From Chinchilla lanigera (lineage: Eukaryota; Chordata; Mammalia; Rodentia; Chinchillidae), in assembly GCF_000276665.1 (NCBI RefSeq), contig NW_004955465.1:5106893-5170892 (forward strand): 64,000 nt of DNA, in the 5' to 3' direction. Numbering within the stretch: position 1 is the stretch's first letter; each line of letters opens with the position of its first letter. The notes beneath the pieces are model-generated. The model was not told the origin of the DNA. It did no database searches and was given only the letters and a program-made list of their open reading frames with translations. Positions 33,190 to 44,644 of this stretch are shown here, piece by piece. A program made the position numbers and the translations under genes.

Positions 33190-35630
33190 CACCCTTACAA
33201 TTCACCATGGTATTCTACACTTGTAAGTTTGCTCAGAGGGTACTCTTTCATGTCCTGTCCCCTTGTAATCATTTTTGTGTTACTTTAGACTGGCATTCAA
33301 TTACTCTCCGTAATTTCTTTGAGCAGTGTTTAGAGTATCAAAGAGGATCATCATCATCATCACCATCAACAACAAAACAAAATCCCCCAAAAGAAAGAAA
33401 GCAAGAAGCAAAACAAAAGAAAAAGAAAACAAAGTTGCCTGTTAGACCTCCCTCACGGATTGCCACTGTGATTGCCATGTGACTGAGTTATGGCACCCCA
33501 GCCACACGCGTGTCCAGCGCTGTCATTTTGCTGAGTGCTGTTAAGCTAAATGCTCTTGAGAGGCCACAGCTGGACTGGTCAGTACGCTTAGACTGACCGG
33601 CAATAGCATCAGCTGCACTGCAAACTTACAGCCGTGTGGTGTAATAACGTCTGAGGAGCGGTGAGCAGGAGCAATCCGTCTGCTATCAAGGATCCAAGCC
33701 CTTCTTCCTAAATCACGACTCAAGCCAAAGTTTGGCACATGATATCACTTAGTAAATTAACACTATTTTTATATAAAATAATTATAATTCACAGTTTATC
33801 AATATGGAAACTGCAGACCAGAAGAATGAAAAAGCCAATTTAAGCAAAATTACAATACTACCCAGTATTTTGCACCTTTTATTTTTCATAAGGTTCATTT
33901 ATCCAATTATTCTTCATCAAAATAAAGAACAGCATAGAGATTTATCCTGTAAATCAATAGTCAAGTTTTCAACTTTACACACAAATTTAAAAAGAAAAAT
34001 TGTACTCCAGGTCTGATTTAGTCTTTGTAGACTAGTTATACTTTTAAGGACCGGATATTTTACTAGAGATTTTCACTTACGTGACTTTATTTTAAATCAG
34101 AAATCTTGATGTTAATATATGAATGTGTAGCTCAAAGTGATAATCATTAATCTAGTTTGTAATGATTCATGATCACAAGTCAAATGTACTTAAAAAATCA
34201 TACAGAGTAAAGGAAGTTTCAGAAATATTAGGAAGGAAAAAAAATAGTGTTCCCTAAAGCAGTAGAAAATGTATGGAATGGACTCATTTAATTGATCCCT
34301 GGGCAAATCTCACGGAATGTATTTTTGTCTGTGTCCTTATTGCAATATTTCAGAAAGATATTTAAGAATACTAATGAAAACCATTAACGGACTATCAATA
34401 CTCCAGATTTTGAGAATACGTAAAATGCTATTGAAGGCTCAGATAACCTTCTGATTAAACATTCACAACACCTTACTATGCATTCTCTATTCATATTCTG
34501 TATTCTGTTTATTACTGTGTTCTAGCTCATAGCAGTATGTGCCTTGCATTTTGCCCAATGATTTGCACACACGACAATGTTTTAATTTCTATACACCTCA
34601 TCTGAAGCGGCATCTTCTCAGCCTTAGCTTACACTACCAACCCACACTAGCAAGAAATCCAGTACTTAGAGAGTAAACCTACTGTGCAAGGGTTTGACAA
34701 ACAGTTTAAACTCGATAATGCGAACAGGCTGAGTTTTAACACTAGTCTAGTTCAATCTGAGGAAATTGCTTCAAATGCGGTAAGTATTCATTTGATACCT
34801 TCATCATAGAATAAACAATTTCTTGCCGCTCTCATACGCTTCTGAGGCTTCTAGAATGCCATAAGGATTTATTTACTTCCTGTAAAACAACAGGGGTCCC
34901 TAATCCTGTCAACAGATTATGGAGTTGTTTTCCCTTGGAGCAGAACGGCGGCGTTGTTTGGGAAATGCCGCCATCTATCGGAAAGTAGTGAGCACTGCAC
35001 GCAGCGCCCCGTGCTTGGAAACCACAAGGTCACCTGCCTGACTGCTTCCCAACTTGGTTATTCCAGCACATGAAGCAGCCCTGGATGAACAAGCAAGAAT
35101 AAAAATCATACGATTGGGTAGAAGTTAAACCCGAGAAATTCCAGGCTGGCACTGATCGCTTCCACACCTGTTTCTTCAGGGAAAACGTGAGTTTGTGTCC
35201 TTGTCCCCCTGCAGCGTAGGATCCAGATCTTTTTCGCCATCCGCTGCCCCAGGCGAGACATCCACACCTACACCTACACTTTGGTCCAAAATACTGCAGT
35301 TTCAGCAGAGCAATATCAGGTTCCCGATGCTTGCAAGCAAGTTCGCTTGGTTCATGAAATATTTTATTAGCCCATTCTGAATATAACAACATAAACCACA
35401 CTTGCAGCTCACTTCTGAGACCTGAAACGGTGATCTGACCACTACTTACTCAAAGTCCACTGGATCAGCGCCCTGAATTACACTTTGCTGTGACGGAGAA
35501 CTTCATACACTTATCGAGAGGAGTTGCCAAACGCTTTTAACAACACTGTCCTCTCATGCTTACCTGAATAAGCCCCAGGACACAAATTCTGTCACTGCCA
35601 CGTACTTCACAACAAGGACGGCTGCAGGTT
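33190..35630. other. Mostly unique sequence with a CpG-bearing patch
   Basis: Includes a short (ATC)n run near 33346-33364. The stretch 34930-35020 is locally rich in CpG and holds a GCCGCCATCT box (34967-34976), the reverse of the YY1 core AGATGGCGGC. A 123-codon minus frame (35030-35401) next to it has a Cys-rich patch (CRCRCGC) but no known domain. No splice-supported gene is evident. Confidence 0.4.
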
Positions 35631-35639
35631 AGAAAAATG

Positions 35640-35905
35640 GACTCACTTTGCTTCAGTTTTACAGAGCAATCGGCAAGTCACAGGATCTGAACTCAGTCCA
35701 TCCACTCCCCGGGTTATGTTCCCTGCTCCCGCTTTCCCGAGTCCAAGCAGCCTCGTCTTAGATCTTGTTCTTTGATTTTGTTGTCTGTGATTTACCTCTG
35801 GGCAGCCTTAGACTAATCATTTAAAGGTCTTTAGTTTCAGTTTTCTCCTATTTGCAAGAAGACACTAAAGCCCATGTTAGGGTGCCCCTTTCCAACTCTC
35901 AGTTA
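35640..35905 (+). repeat. Two MIR-like segments
   Basis: First segment: 'cagttttacagagcaatcggcaagtcacaggatctgaactcagtcc'. Second: 'tgtgatttacctctgggcagccttagactaatcatttaaaggtctttagtttcagttttctcctatttgcaag', like the MIR gggcaagttacttaacctctctgagcctcagtttcctcatctg segment. Strongly diverged. Confidence 0.5.
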
Positions 35906-36364
35906 GATCATTCAGGCTCCTGGCTGAAGATACAAAAGAGAAATAGTCACAACTTGTCATGAGGGTAGAGTTCTGAAGCTTCCTGAATTCGCACTTTTAT
36001 TATAAACCTGAAGGACTCAAGCTTGTGCAAAAAGTTTTTTTGAGTAGGTGAGTTGCCCCAAGAATATTTACTGCTCACTTCTAGTGAATAAATGCTTTAA
36101 AAAGACCCAGTTGCAGTTGGATCCAGGCCCTTGGTTGGCTGGTACGAAAACACAGGACAAAGAGGAAGCCATGGGCGCCTTCAACAGATTCAATAATAAC
36201 ATGGTAGAGGTTACTCATCTGATACCGAGGAGGAAGAAACCGGGAATCTCTAGACTAATACAGAGTTGCTAATGATCAACTCTGCAGCCCAGGAAGCTGG
36301 ACTTCATATGGAATAATACTCTTACCAGTGGGATAAACAAGCAGACACTTTTCTAGCCTGATGC

Positions 36365-36440
36365 TTCCCCAATGAATTGAACTCACGACTTTGTGCTTGC
36401 CAGGCAGGCGCTGTGCCGCTGAGCTAAATCCCCAGGCCCA
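36365..36440 (-). mobile_element. ID SINE lacking its 3' tail
   Basis: The reverse complement gives GGCCTGGGGATTTAGCTCAGCGGCACAGCGCCTGCCTGGCAAGC..., close to consensus, but the sequence stops after the B-box region and no poly(A) is seen. Confidence 0.85.
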
Positions 36441-36634
36441 AGAAGTCTTGATCAAGTGAATAAATTAGACACAAGTCCTTTTCTCTACGCAATCTTCCAT
36501 CTGAATATTGCATCAGACAATACTCCATTTTCTACACCTGTCTCCTAGATGGGTAGAAAGCTGCAGAGAACGTTGTTCCAAACTTAAGATGGAGAAAAGA
36601 TGGACTACCATCTTCGTGCAGTTGGATTACTGTA

Positions 36635-36945
36635 GCAAAATCCACAAACCTGGATAGTTGGAGAAGAATAGAAATTCACTTCTCACAATACTGGAGGTTG
36701 GAAGACCGAGGGCTGCCCACATGATCCAGTTCTGATGAGGACACGCCTGCCAGTTAGAGACTGCCTACTTTTCCCGCTGTGCTTGCATGACAGAAGGGGA
36801 TACCTAGCCCTGTGGGGTTTAGAAAGACCCTAATTGTCTGAATGAGTGTAGAGCCCTCATAGCTTACTGATCTGCCCAGTCTTCTGATATTATCATGTAG
36901 GGATTAGATTTCAACACATTAATTTTAAGACAAAAACATTTAGAG
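36635..36945 (-). mobile_element. MaLR-type LTR, minus strand
   Basis: Block order 'agaaattcacttctcacaatactggaggttggaag', 'gatgaggacacgcctgcc', 'cttttcccgctgtgcttgcatgacagaagggg', 'gagccctcatagc', and 'ggattagatttcaacacattaattttaagacaaaaacattta' matches the MST/MLT1-like group in reverse. Confidence 0.65.
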
Positions 36946-37124
36946 CTTAGTCCTTATGTATAAGATTAGTGTTTCTAAGAATCATTAAGGAGCTTATTCC
37001 TCATGAGAACCAAGTAAACCTAGTTCCAAAGATTAATAAATATATCTGAGGAGACACAAGGCACACAAACTTACTCCTTGGGATGTAGCAGTGACCCCCC
37101 AAAGAAGTGGGTGCCAAAGAAAGA

Positions 37125-37340
37125 GGCAATTATTTTTTTCAGCACTGAGGACTGAACCCAGAGCCTTCATATCAGCTTCCATTTCCAGCTCTTTCTTTTG
37201 AAATTTATGTTTTGTTTTGAGATAGTACCTCGCTAACCTATCTCAATAGGTTGTTTTGGAAGGGCTCAAACTTGTGATTCCACTGTCTCAGCCTCCTAGA
37301 ATGCTCAGATTAGAGGCATGAGCCACCGTGCCTGGCTGTT
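37125..37340 (-). mobile_element. B1-dID dimeric SINE, minus strand
   Basis: The reverse complement begins 'cagccaggcacggtggctcatgcctctaatctgagc' (7SL/B1-type left monomer), continues 'ctcaaaacaaaacataaattt', and ends in an ID-like right monomer ('gaaggctctgggttcagtcctcagtgctg'). Such B1+ID dimers are known from squirrel-, dormouse- and beaver-related rodents. Confidence 0.75.
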
Positions 37341-37344
37341 AATT

Positions 37345-38015
37345 TGGAATAGCCAAGTTCCCTAGATGCAAGGAAAGTTTGTACGCCCAGGATTTTACCT
37401 GTGTGTCTCCATCTCGTGCTTGGGAGAAAGACTCCTGACTGAGCAGCTGACCAGAGATTCCTTCTCCCGGGAGCCCAGGTGACACCAGTCAATAGCTCCT
37501 GGGGATAAACGCATAAGACCTGCTCACTTGGTCACACTCCATCTTGCAGAGCAAATTTTTAAAGCCCCTGACTCCAAGATAAAAGGAAAACAAGTCTGAT
37601 TCTTATTTTTGAAGGAGTAGAAAATAACTTTTAGGACACAGACAAAAAGCCAGCATCACTAGGAAAATGTGAAACACTGTCTCCCTGAGGAGGAAAGACA
37701 AAAGAGTCTTAGACCCAGGATCTTACACTGAGCCTGATATCTCAGCCAGAGAACCTCTTAAGAAGAAGGGAGAGCCCTATGATCCTCATTAAAAAAAAAA
37801 ATGCCTGAACATATGAGACTTTTTTGATACATATATACCCAATTTTAAAGAATTTTTATTAGTACATACTTGTAATACATAATGATAACATTCATTGTAG
37901 GGAGTTGGTACATGTACATAACACACCTTAATTCTTTTTACTTCCTCCTTTCCTTCCTTGCTGCTATCCTTCCTCCATCTCTTGATATTTAAAAATATCA
38001 AATCATGCTTCCAAG
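37345..38015. other. Mostly unrecognised; possible old L1 piece near 37850
   Basis: The portion 'tttttattagtacatacttgtaatacataatg' resembles a minus-strand L1 3' end, but this is weak. Confidence 0.35.
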
Positions 38016-38019
38016 ATGC

Positions 38020-38440
38020 TCAGAAGGCCTCGAAAGAATATAAACAAAACCAGGATACTTTCAATCCCATGAATAGTCAAACTATGAAAATCAAAGAAGA
38101 GAAAGATCTTGAAGGCAGCTAGAAAAAAAGAAACATACCATACAAGGGAATAAAGATGAGTATTAGAGCAGGAAAAATGCAAGCCAAGAAGTCAATGGAA
38201 TTATAGTTTTAAGAATAGTAGACAAAAAGAAAAAACTGGCAATGAAATTTCAAAATCAGTGAACTATTTTTCTAAAATAGGAATGAATAAAGGCTTTTTA
38301 GACCAATAGAAGCTTTGAGAATTCAGGCCAGTAAAACTCAATGTCAAGCAATATTAGGGGGAAAATTCTTCAGACAGGAGACTGTTACTGGATGGAAGCT
38401 GGAATTTCACAAAGAAATAACAAACTCTGAAAATGTTAAA
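38020..38440 (+). mobile_element. Old L1-family (L1M/HAL1-like) fragment
   Basis: The order 'agtcaaactatgaaaatcaaagaagagaaagatcttgaaggcagctagaaaaaaag', 'ataccatacaagggaataaagatgag', 'aataaaggctttttagaccaatagaagctttgagaattcag', and 'caatattagggggaaaattcttcagacaggag' follows a common L1M/HAL1 segment. A similar motif recurs at 39050-39110. Confidence 0.6.
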
Positions 38441-38479
38441 AAATAAAGGATGGACAAACAATAATTGACAATGAAGAAT

Positions 38480-38935
38480 GATATGTTTTTAAAAAGAAAA
38501 TATGCTTTTATTAATATGCATCCAAATAAATGCCCCATATATGCGATCAGGATAGATAACATGGTTGTTCTTCTATCTGCTGTTTCTATGCTGAAAGAAA
38601 CTGTCAATGAGTCTTTGATTGACCAGTATTGCATGTCTATATCTGTTTTCATGAGAAGCCACTTTGAAGATATCAATATGTAATACAACCACCATTGTTA
38701 ATTCCNNNNNNNNNNNNNNNNNNNNNNNNNNNNNNNNNNNNNNNNNNNNNNNNNNNNNNNNNNNNNNNNNNNNNNNNNNNNNNNNNNNNNNNNNNNNNNN
38801 NNNNNCTTTGTTTGTAACTCTGTGTTGTCTGTATTGTGCTTGTGATATGTTGTAAAATGTTGTATGTCTGTTAATGTTTCCCTCCTTTTATCCTTAAAAT
38901 AAAAAAAAAAAATTTATGTAAAAAAAAAAAAGAAA
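38480..38935 (+). mobile_element. L1 3' UTR, plus strand, with assembly gap
   Basis: The segment 'catgagaagccactttgaagatatcaatatgtaatacaaccaccattgttaatt' matches the 3' UTR core (reverse of 15590-15640). The element ends in a long A-rich tail at 38897-38935. A 100-base gap of N at 38706-38805 lies inside it. Confidence 0.7.
38706..38805. other. Assembly gap (100 N)
   Basis: Exactly 100 N, the usual placeholder for a gap of unknown size. Confidence 0.99.
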
Positions 38936-39119
38936 AAAGAAAAAACTTCACAATCAGTAATGATAGCAATAATAATAAAAATAACAATGAAAACAATAAT
39001 GATTATTTGATAAAACAGAAAAATAGTTAGAATTGGAAATTTAAAATAAATCTTGAACTTAGGTACATCATAATTAAACTGCTAAAATCAAGCATAAGAA
39101 AAAGTAGAAACTGCAATAG

Positions 39120-40880
39120 TTATGGGTTTGCCTGGAAATAATGGGAAAAACAAAGTAACTGTGATGAAATAATGTCATTCATAAGATTCCAAGCTTACCA
39201 AATCTTCTGAGATAAAAAATTTCCAGAAAGCCATGTGCCATTCCAATATCCATTCTTTAACCCACTTTTCCACCCCTGAGAAATACTTCTGAGGACAGAA
39301 GAAGGACGCTCCTCTCTGAGGTACGTTGTGCATTGTGAGTATCTCTGCAACACCTCTTTCTTAGCCTGGGTGGTGCAGTCTCACAGAGAAGTTTTTGTTT
39401 ATCATAAATCCTTTCATGTCATTCAAATTCTAAAGGCTGTAGAGGACATATCCTGACACTGTAGATTTGCCTCAGTCTTTCTCTCCAGGCAGCACTTCTG
39501 ACCAGGCCCCTGACAGCAACCTCCTTGACCGAAAGTAACACTTGTTTTGCTCCCATGACATATTTAGGTATTTTAATAACCCTGTGCTTATACTTGCCCT
39601 CATAAAGCGTGTGTTAATGAGGTTCAATAAAAATGAAATGCTATATTATATGTAGATCATCTGGAATGGTCTGTGGTATATACATAAAGATCAATATATT
39701 TCAATTCTATACTTTTAAATTTTTTTACTTGTACCATATTTTTTCTTCTAGAGCACTGTTTTATACCATATCTAGCACAGTTTGCTCTCAAAAAATATTT
39801 TTTGATTGAAAGATAAAAATCTGAATATTGACCAGTAAGAGCTTAAAACAGTTTACCCCCTGATGGGATATTATGTCTTGATTAAAATATTCAATAGGCA
39901 GTGTTTAAAATAATTATGATTTGATATAGAATGAATCAGCCTGATAAAAATTTCTACACAATAAAAATTCAGTATTGAAGAGCATGCTTGCAAAGGAAAA
40001 GGATAGAAAGATTCAAATCTAAATAAGAAAATTTTAGGCCTCCTGATAAATCTTTTGTTTCACTAAGCTTGCATTTTAATTTTTCTTCCTTTTTCAATAC
40101 TTGTCACGTGCTTATTTTTAAGATAAAATAGATCTACAGTAATTTTGCAAATCATTTCCAACAGTGTAACTGAATTCCAAGATTTCCATCCTGACATTTC
40201 AAAGCCCCTTGGTTTGCTGGCTTTGACTCCAAGGACAGCTACCTATTTTTTTCTGTTACCTCTTTGATCACTCCTTTCCGGACACCCTCTCGATAAATTG
40301 AAGGCCTCTGACTGTTCCATGGTGCTGTGCCTCAGAAACTAATTTCATAGATGTCCTCTTCCTTTGTGCTTTCTTATACCTTTAAATATGTCCATGATGA
40401 TAATTCCCTACCCCATCTTAGATATCTAGCTGCATTCTCAACATATATGTACTTGGGTACCTACAGGACATTTTAAATTTGACATGCCTAAAATTAACAC
40501 TTTAATCTTTTCTCAGCATGCCATCAAAAATCTCTGTGTTTTGCAGTTTTCCTGATTTGTCCATTTTTGGAGGGAACATATTCATTCCTCAAATGTTCTT
40601 TAGGTTTCAATGCTAAGACAATAGAAGATAAACTACTTTTCTAAGGAATAAGCATGCAATTATGAAACCACAGGTGCTGAATTCTCTAATAATCATCTTG
40701 TAAGAAGCACAACAGATTCTGAACATTTTACAAATGTTTCCAGGAAAGATAAATACATTTTAGAAGAGGTAATTTTTACTAATGCTCTTTCGATTCTTCC
40801 CTGGAACAGGTTTAAAGAAAGTGACTGGAAAACTCACTAGTTCCCACTTAAAGCAACAACACTCCACTTCCTATAATTTA
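39120..40880. other. Intergenic, nothing recognised
   Basis: AT-rich; only short frames. Confidence 0.4.
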
Positions 40881-40889
40881 CTTTCGTTC

Positions 40890-41005
40890 AGTTATTGGTT
40901 TAACAACCATGACATGAACACCTACACTTCATTAGGAATTTTGCTAAACACAAAGAATACAAAGTCCAAGCCTTCATAGAGCTTATATTTTAATGGGGAA
41001 GAGAC
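40890..41005 (+). repeat. MIR-family (MIR3-like) fragment
   Basis: Reads 'aggaattttgctaaacacaaagaatacaaagtccaagccttcatagagcttatattttaatggggaagagacataataa', the decayed ggcactgtgctaggtgctgggg...aaggagcttacagtctagtgggggagacag order. Confidence 0.6.
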
Positions 41006-41009
41006 ATAA

Positions 41010-41795
41010 TAAGCCAAAAAGCAAAATACATGCAAATTATAATGAGCAGCAAAAGTATTTGAGGAGGAGACCATTTAAATGTTGCAGTGGAGAGTCCTTT
41101 CAGTAGAGTGTTTGACCAGAAATTTACACTTCTTTCATAGAACAACTCACAATACTGTTAAATTCACCTGCATACCTGATAAGTGTCACAGTCCAATTGA
41201 TTTGCCCTTGGTGATGGAACTACTCAAACATTTTCAGGACCTTGGATTTTCCAGTTTATGATATGAATGTGTAGAATAATCTGTTTTGATATGGAATGGT
41301 AATGTTTGCATTTAACTCAAACTCATCCAGATGACTGCTCAGTTACAGTGACTGGGTCACTGGAGGATGTGGATCACTCCAGATTGTTTCATTTACAAAA
41401 GAGCAGCTTTTCATTTCGATTGATTTGGAAGAAACCCTGGTCAACCAGGCTCAGAGTGCTGTGGTAGCAATTTGAAAGTTAAAACAATGAAAAATAAAAC
41501 ACACCATTTTGAAAAATTTTGTTTGAGAAAATATAAATATTAGGCTTCTGAATTCAGGTCATCAGGCAACTAAATTGGACCTTTTGAATTAAGCTTCTAA
41601 GCAGTACATATCCCCAGCCTACTTAATGACACAAAAAAAGGACTGCTCAAATGACAAAGATAAAATTAGGAAAAAGACATGAAAGTTGTAATTTGAAAGT
41701 CTGAACACACAGATACCCTCATATCTCTGTGCACATCCCCATATATACAACTACACATAAATTTGTCCATGCATATATTAGTTATAAAACATTCA
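41010..41795. other. Intergenic, nothing recognised
   Basis: No gene or clear repeat. Confidence 0.4.
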
Positions 41796-41799
41796 TTCA

Positions 41800-42130
41800 C
41801 TTATAAGCACCTACAGTATTTATGTTGTGCTCTGTTGTAGACAATTGGGGTATATATATAAACAAAGCAAAAATTTTTTTTCTCATAAAACTTGTGCTAG
41901 AGGCCAGGTGTGGTGGAGTATGCCTGTAATCCCAGCATTAGGGAGGCTGAGATAGGAGGATCATCGCAAAGTTGAGATCAGTAGGAGGCTACAAAGTGAG
42001 GTCAAGGCCAGCCTGAACTTCATAGTGAGACCTTGTCTCAAAAAGACAAAAAAAAAAAAAAAAAAAATCCACCCAGAAAACCACAACTTATGCTATAGCA
42101 GGTAAAATAGACAATAATTATCATAAATAG
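41800..42130 (+). repeat. MIR-family fragment interrupted by B1
   Basis: 'ataagcacctacagtatttatgttgtgctctgttgtagacaattgggg' plus 'tctcataaaacttgtgctag' precede the B1 and 'acaacttatgctatagcaggtaaaatagacaataa' follows it. The pieces together fit the same ancient SINE as at 40890. Confidence 0.5.
41902..42067 (+). mobile_element. B1 (7SL-derived) SINE
   Basis: GGCCAGGTGTGGTGG...GCCTGTAATCCCAGCA and '...gagaccttgtctcaaaaa' are diagnostic. The centre repeats a ~29-bp block (gttgagatcag...ctacaaagtgag / gtcaaggccag...cttcatagtgag), the internal duplication of rodent B1. The A-tail is interrupted once. Probable TSD AACTTGTGCTAGA left / AACTTATGCTATA right. Confidence 0.9.
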
Positions 42131-42439
42131 TGTGCACATTAGTACTTTAGATGATAACTGCAATAAAAACAAAGAAAACTAAAACAAATAAGGAAAATGA
42201 AGTTTGCTGGTATGAACGATGAGTTAGATTTTCAAACAGGATAAAAATATTTTAAAATGAAAGAGGGTAAGTTATGCAGCAAAAATATGGAAAGAATGTG
42301 ATTTTCTGTGATACTGACATCTACAAGTATATAATATACATTTAGGTTTCTGGTTGACATACATATGGAATGAATATATATGATACATATACACGTACAG
42401 CGCTTCTATGAGTCAAACTGACATTATCCCGGTCAGTTA

Positions 42440-42725
42440 GTATTTGAAAAAAAAAAAAAAAACTGTATCTTTGCTGAATATGTACCAATATTTTTCTTTT
42501 GTTATTATAACCTAAAGAATATAGTATAACAATTATTTACCTAGCATTTATATTATCTTAATTATTATATGTAACCTAGAGATGACCTAAAACATACTGG
42601 AAGACATGTGACATTACATCAAATATTATCTAAAGAACATGTGCTCCAAGGATTTTGTTATCTGTAGTATCCCAAGGATTTGGGTCCAGGAACCAAGGTC
42701 ATATGCATGCCAAGGAACAAAATTG
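42440..42725 (+). mobile_element. Tigger/MER2-like DNA transposon fragment
   Basis: 'aaaactgtatctttgctgaatatgtacc', 'taaagaatatagtataacaattatttacctagcatttatatta', 'gtaacctagagatgacctaaaacatactggaag', and 'atcccaaggatttgggtccaggaaccaagg' run collinear with the same family as 5178-5515, covering its centre and right end. A pure A-run sits at about 42447-42462. Confidence 0.7.
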
Positions 42726-43397
42726 TATTTATCAAAACATTTCCATTGAAGATTTTTATTTAGGTACAGATAATCTCCTTTGGTTTTTTCCATTTTTCTT
42801 CAATAAATATTTCTTATATTCTCTTGAAGACACCTAAGATTAACCTTTTATGATAAATGGAGTTTAATATACATAAGTGCAAATTATTTCCCAAACATAG
42901 CTTATCTTGCTTAGTTTTAGAAGATGTTTATTTTTCTACAAATAATTTGCAGAGGTCTTGTAGTTGATCATACATACCTGCCTTTGAATTCTGATGCTAC
43001 ACACCTCCGATATGGGTAGTACGATCATTTTTTAAAGTCAGCCGTAGTACTGGCACAAAACAGGCACATAGTTCAGTGCAACAGAATGGAGAACACAGAA
43101 ACAAACTCAAGCATCTCTAGCTATCTGAATCTTGGCAAAAGGCCCAAAAACATACACTTACAGAAAACACAGTATCTGTAACAAATGGAGCTGGAAAATT
43201 GGATATCCACATGCAGAAGATTGAAATGGATCCTTATGGCTCACCCTGTAGAAAAATGAATCAGAATGGATCAAAAAATTAGATATAAACCAGAAATTTT
43301 GAAACTCCTGGGAGAAAAACACCTGAACCCAGAAGCACAGGCAGTCTTCCTGAATAGGACGCTAATAACACAGGAAGTAACATCAAGAATTCCCAAG

Positions 43398-43575
43398 GTT
43401 GGCACGATCAGTCATACTTGCATTTCCCACATTCTGACAGGTTGAGTCAAGAAAATTACATTTGCGCTAATGTTGGGCAACTTAGTGACCAGCAAAACTC
43501 AAAATAAAAACAAATAAAAAGGGCTGCACATGTAGCTCAGTGTGAAGATCTTGGGCTCAGTCTCCAGTACCACAG
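43398..43575 (+). mobile_element. B1-dID dimeric SINE inserted in L1
   Basis: Left B1-type monomer (ggttggcacgatcagtcatacttgcatttcccacattctgacagg ... gcaacttagtgaccagcaaaactcaaaataaaaac) joined to an ID-type right monomer (gggctgcacatgtagctcagtgtgaagatcttgggctcagtctccagtaccac). A purine-rich tail follows, expanded to (GGA)n at 43600-43626. Confidence 0.75.
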
Positions 43576-44432
43576 AAAAGATGAGAGGAAAGAATAAAAA
43601 GAGGGAGAAGGAGGAGGAGGAGGAGGAAAATCTGCAAATGGGGCTGCATCAAATTAATCATCTTCTGCACAGCAAAAGGAACCATCAGTGGAGTAAAGTG
43701 ACAACCTACAGATGGGAAAAAGTCTTCACCAGCTACCCTTCTGATAGCAGATTAATGTCTAGAATATACAGAAAGCTCACAAAAAGTCAGACCAAAAATT
43801 CCAATCAATAAATGGACAAAGAAACAGAAATGTCTCAAAAGGGGTACAAAAGCCAATAAGCATATGAAAAAATATTTAACATCTTTAGAAATGAAGGACT
43901 CGTAAATCAAACCTACACTGAGATTTCATCTCACCCCAGTCAGAATGGCTATTGCTGGACCACGAACACATAAACCAATAAATTCTGGTGAGGATGTGGA
44001 GTAAAAAGAACCCTATTATATTGCTGGTGGGAATGCAAATTAGTGCAGCCACTATGAAAATCAATATGAAGATCCCTCAAAAAATTAAAATGTATTATCC
44101 TGTTAATGCACTTATATCACTCCTTGGTATATTCTCAAAAGAATTAAAGACAGCAGACTATGCTGCTACATGCATATCCATGTTTATTGAAGTGTAATTC
44201 ATAGCAGGTAAGCTATGGAGGCAGTCTAGTTCTCTATTAATAGGCAGATAAAGAAAATGTACATATACACACAAATACTATTCAGTCATCCATGAGAACA
44301 AAATCCCATCATTTGTGGGAAAAATGGATAGAAATGGAGATCATCACATTAAGAAAAATAAGCCAGGTTTTAAAAAGTAAGTAGTGGATGTTTTCTCTTA
44401 TATAAGCCATATAAAATAATAAATGATAGAAG

Positions 44433-44433
<1 letters not shown>

Positions 44434-44463
<30 letters not shown>
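44434..44463. repeat. (GA)n microsatellite
   Basis: Pure AG repeat within the L1 3' region. Confidence 0.95.
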
Positions 44464-44644
44464 ACGGGAAAGCAGAAGGTGGACTTTTAGGGATAGGAAA
44501 GAGGGCTGGGAAAGGAAGAAGCTGAGAAAGGGATTATGGAGTGAAAATAATCAGAAAACATAATACACATAAACCAATATACCAAAGTAAATCTCATTGC
44601 TTTATATTGTTAATATGCACTAATAAAAAATAAAGTCAGGCAGA

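Larger units (their letters stand above)
43080..44640 (+). mobile_element. L1 ORF2 3' half to 3' end, plus strand
   Basis: ORF2 order: 'acaaactcaagcatctctagctatctgaatcttggcaaaaggc', 'ctggatatccacatgcagaagattgaaatgg', 'gcatcaaattaatcatcttctgcacagcaaaaggaaccatc', 'aaatggacaaagaaacagaaatgtctcaaaagg', 'tttcatctcaccccagtcagaatggctatt', 'ttgctggtgggaatgcaaattagtgcagcc', '...gatatacagagagag'. Ends in a (GA)n tract and an AT-rich 3' UTR. It is interrupted by a B1-dID SINE and carries many stops. Confidence 0.85.

Noticed and set aside
33346..33425. Ser-run and Lys-rich tail in a 135-codon plus frame (33075-33482)
   Set aside because: The run is an (ATC)n simple repeat and the Lys part is A-rich DNA following it.
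35030..35401. 123-codon minus frame with a Cys-rich CRCRCGC patch
   Set aside because: Cysteine spacing fits no zinc-finger or defensin pattern, and (GGTGTA)-like sequence repetition explains the patch.
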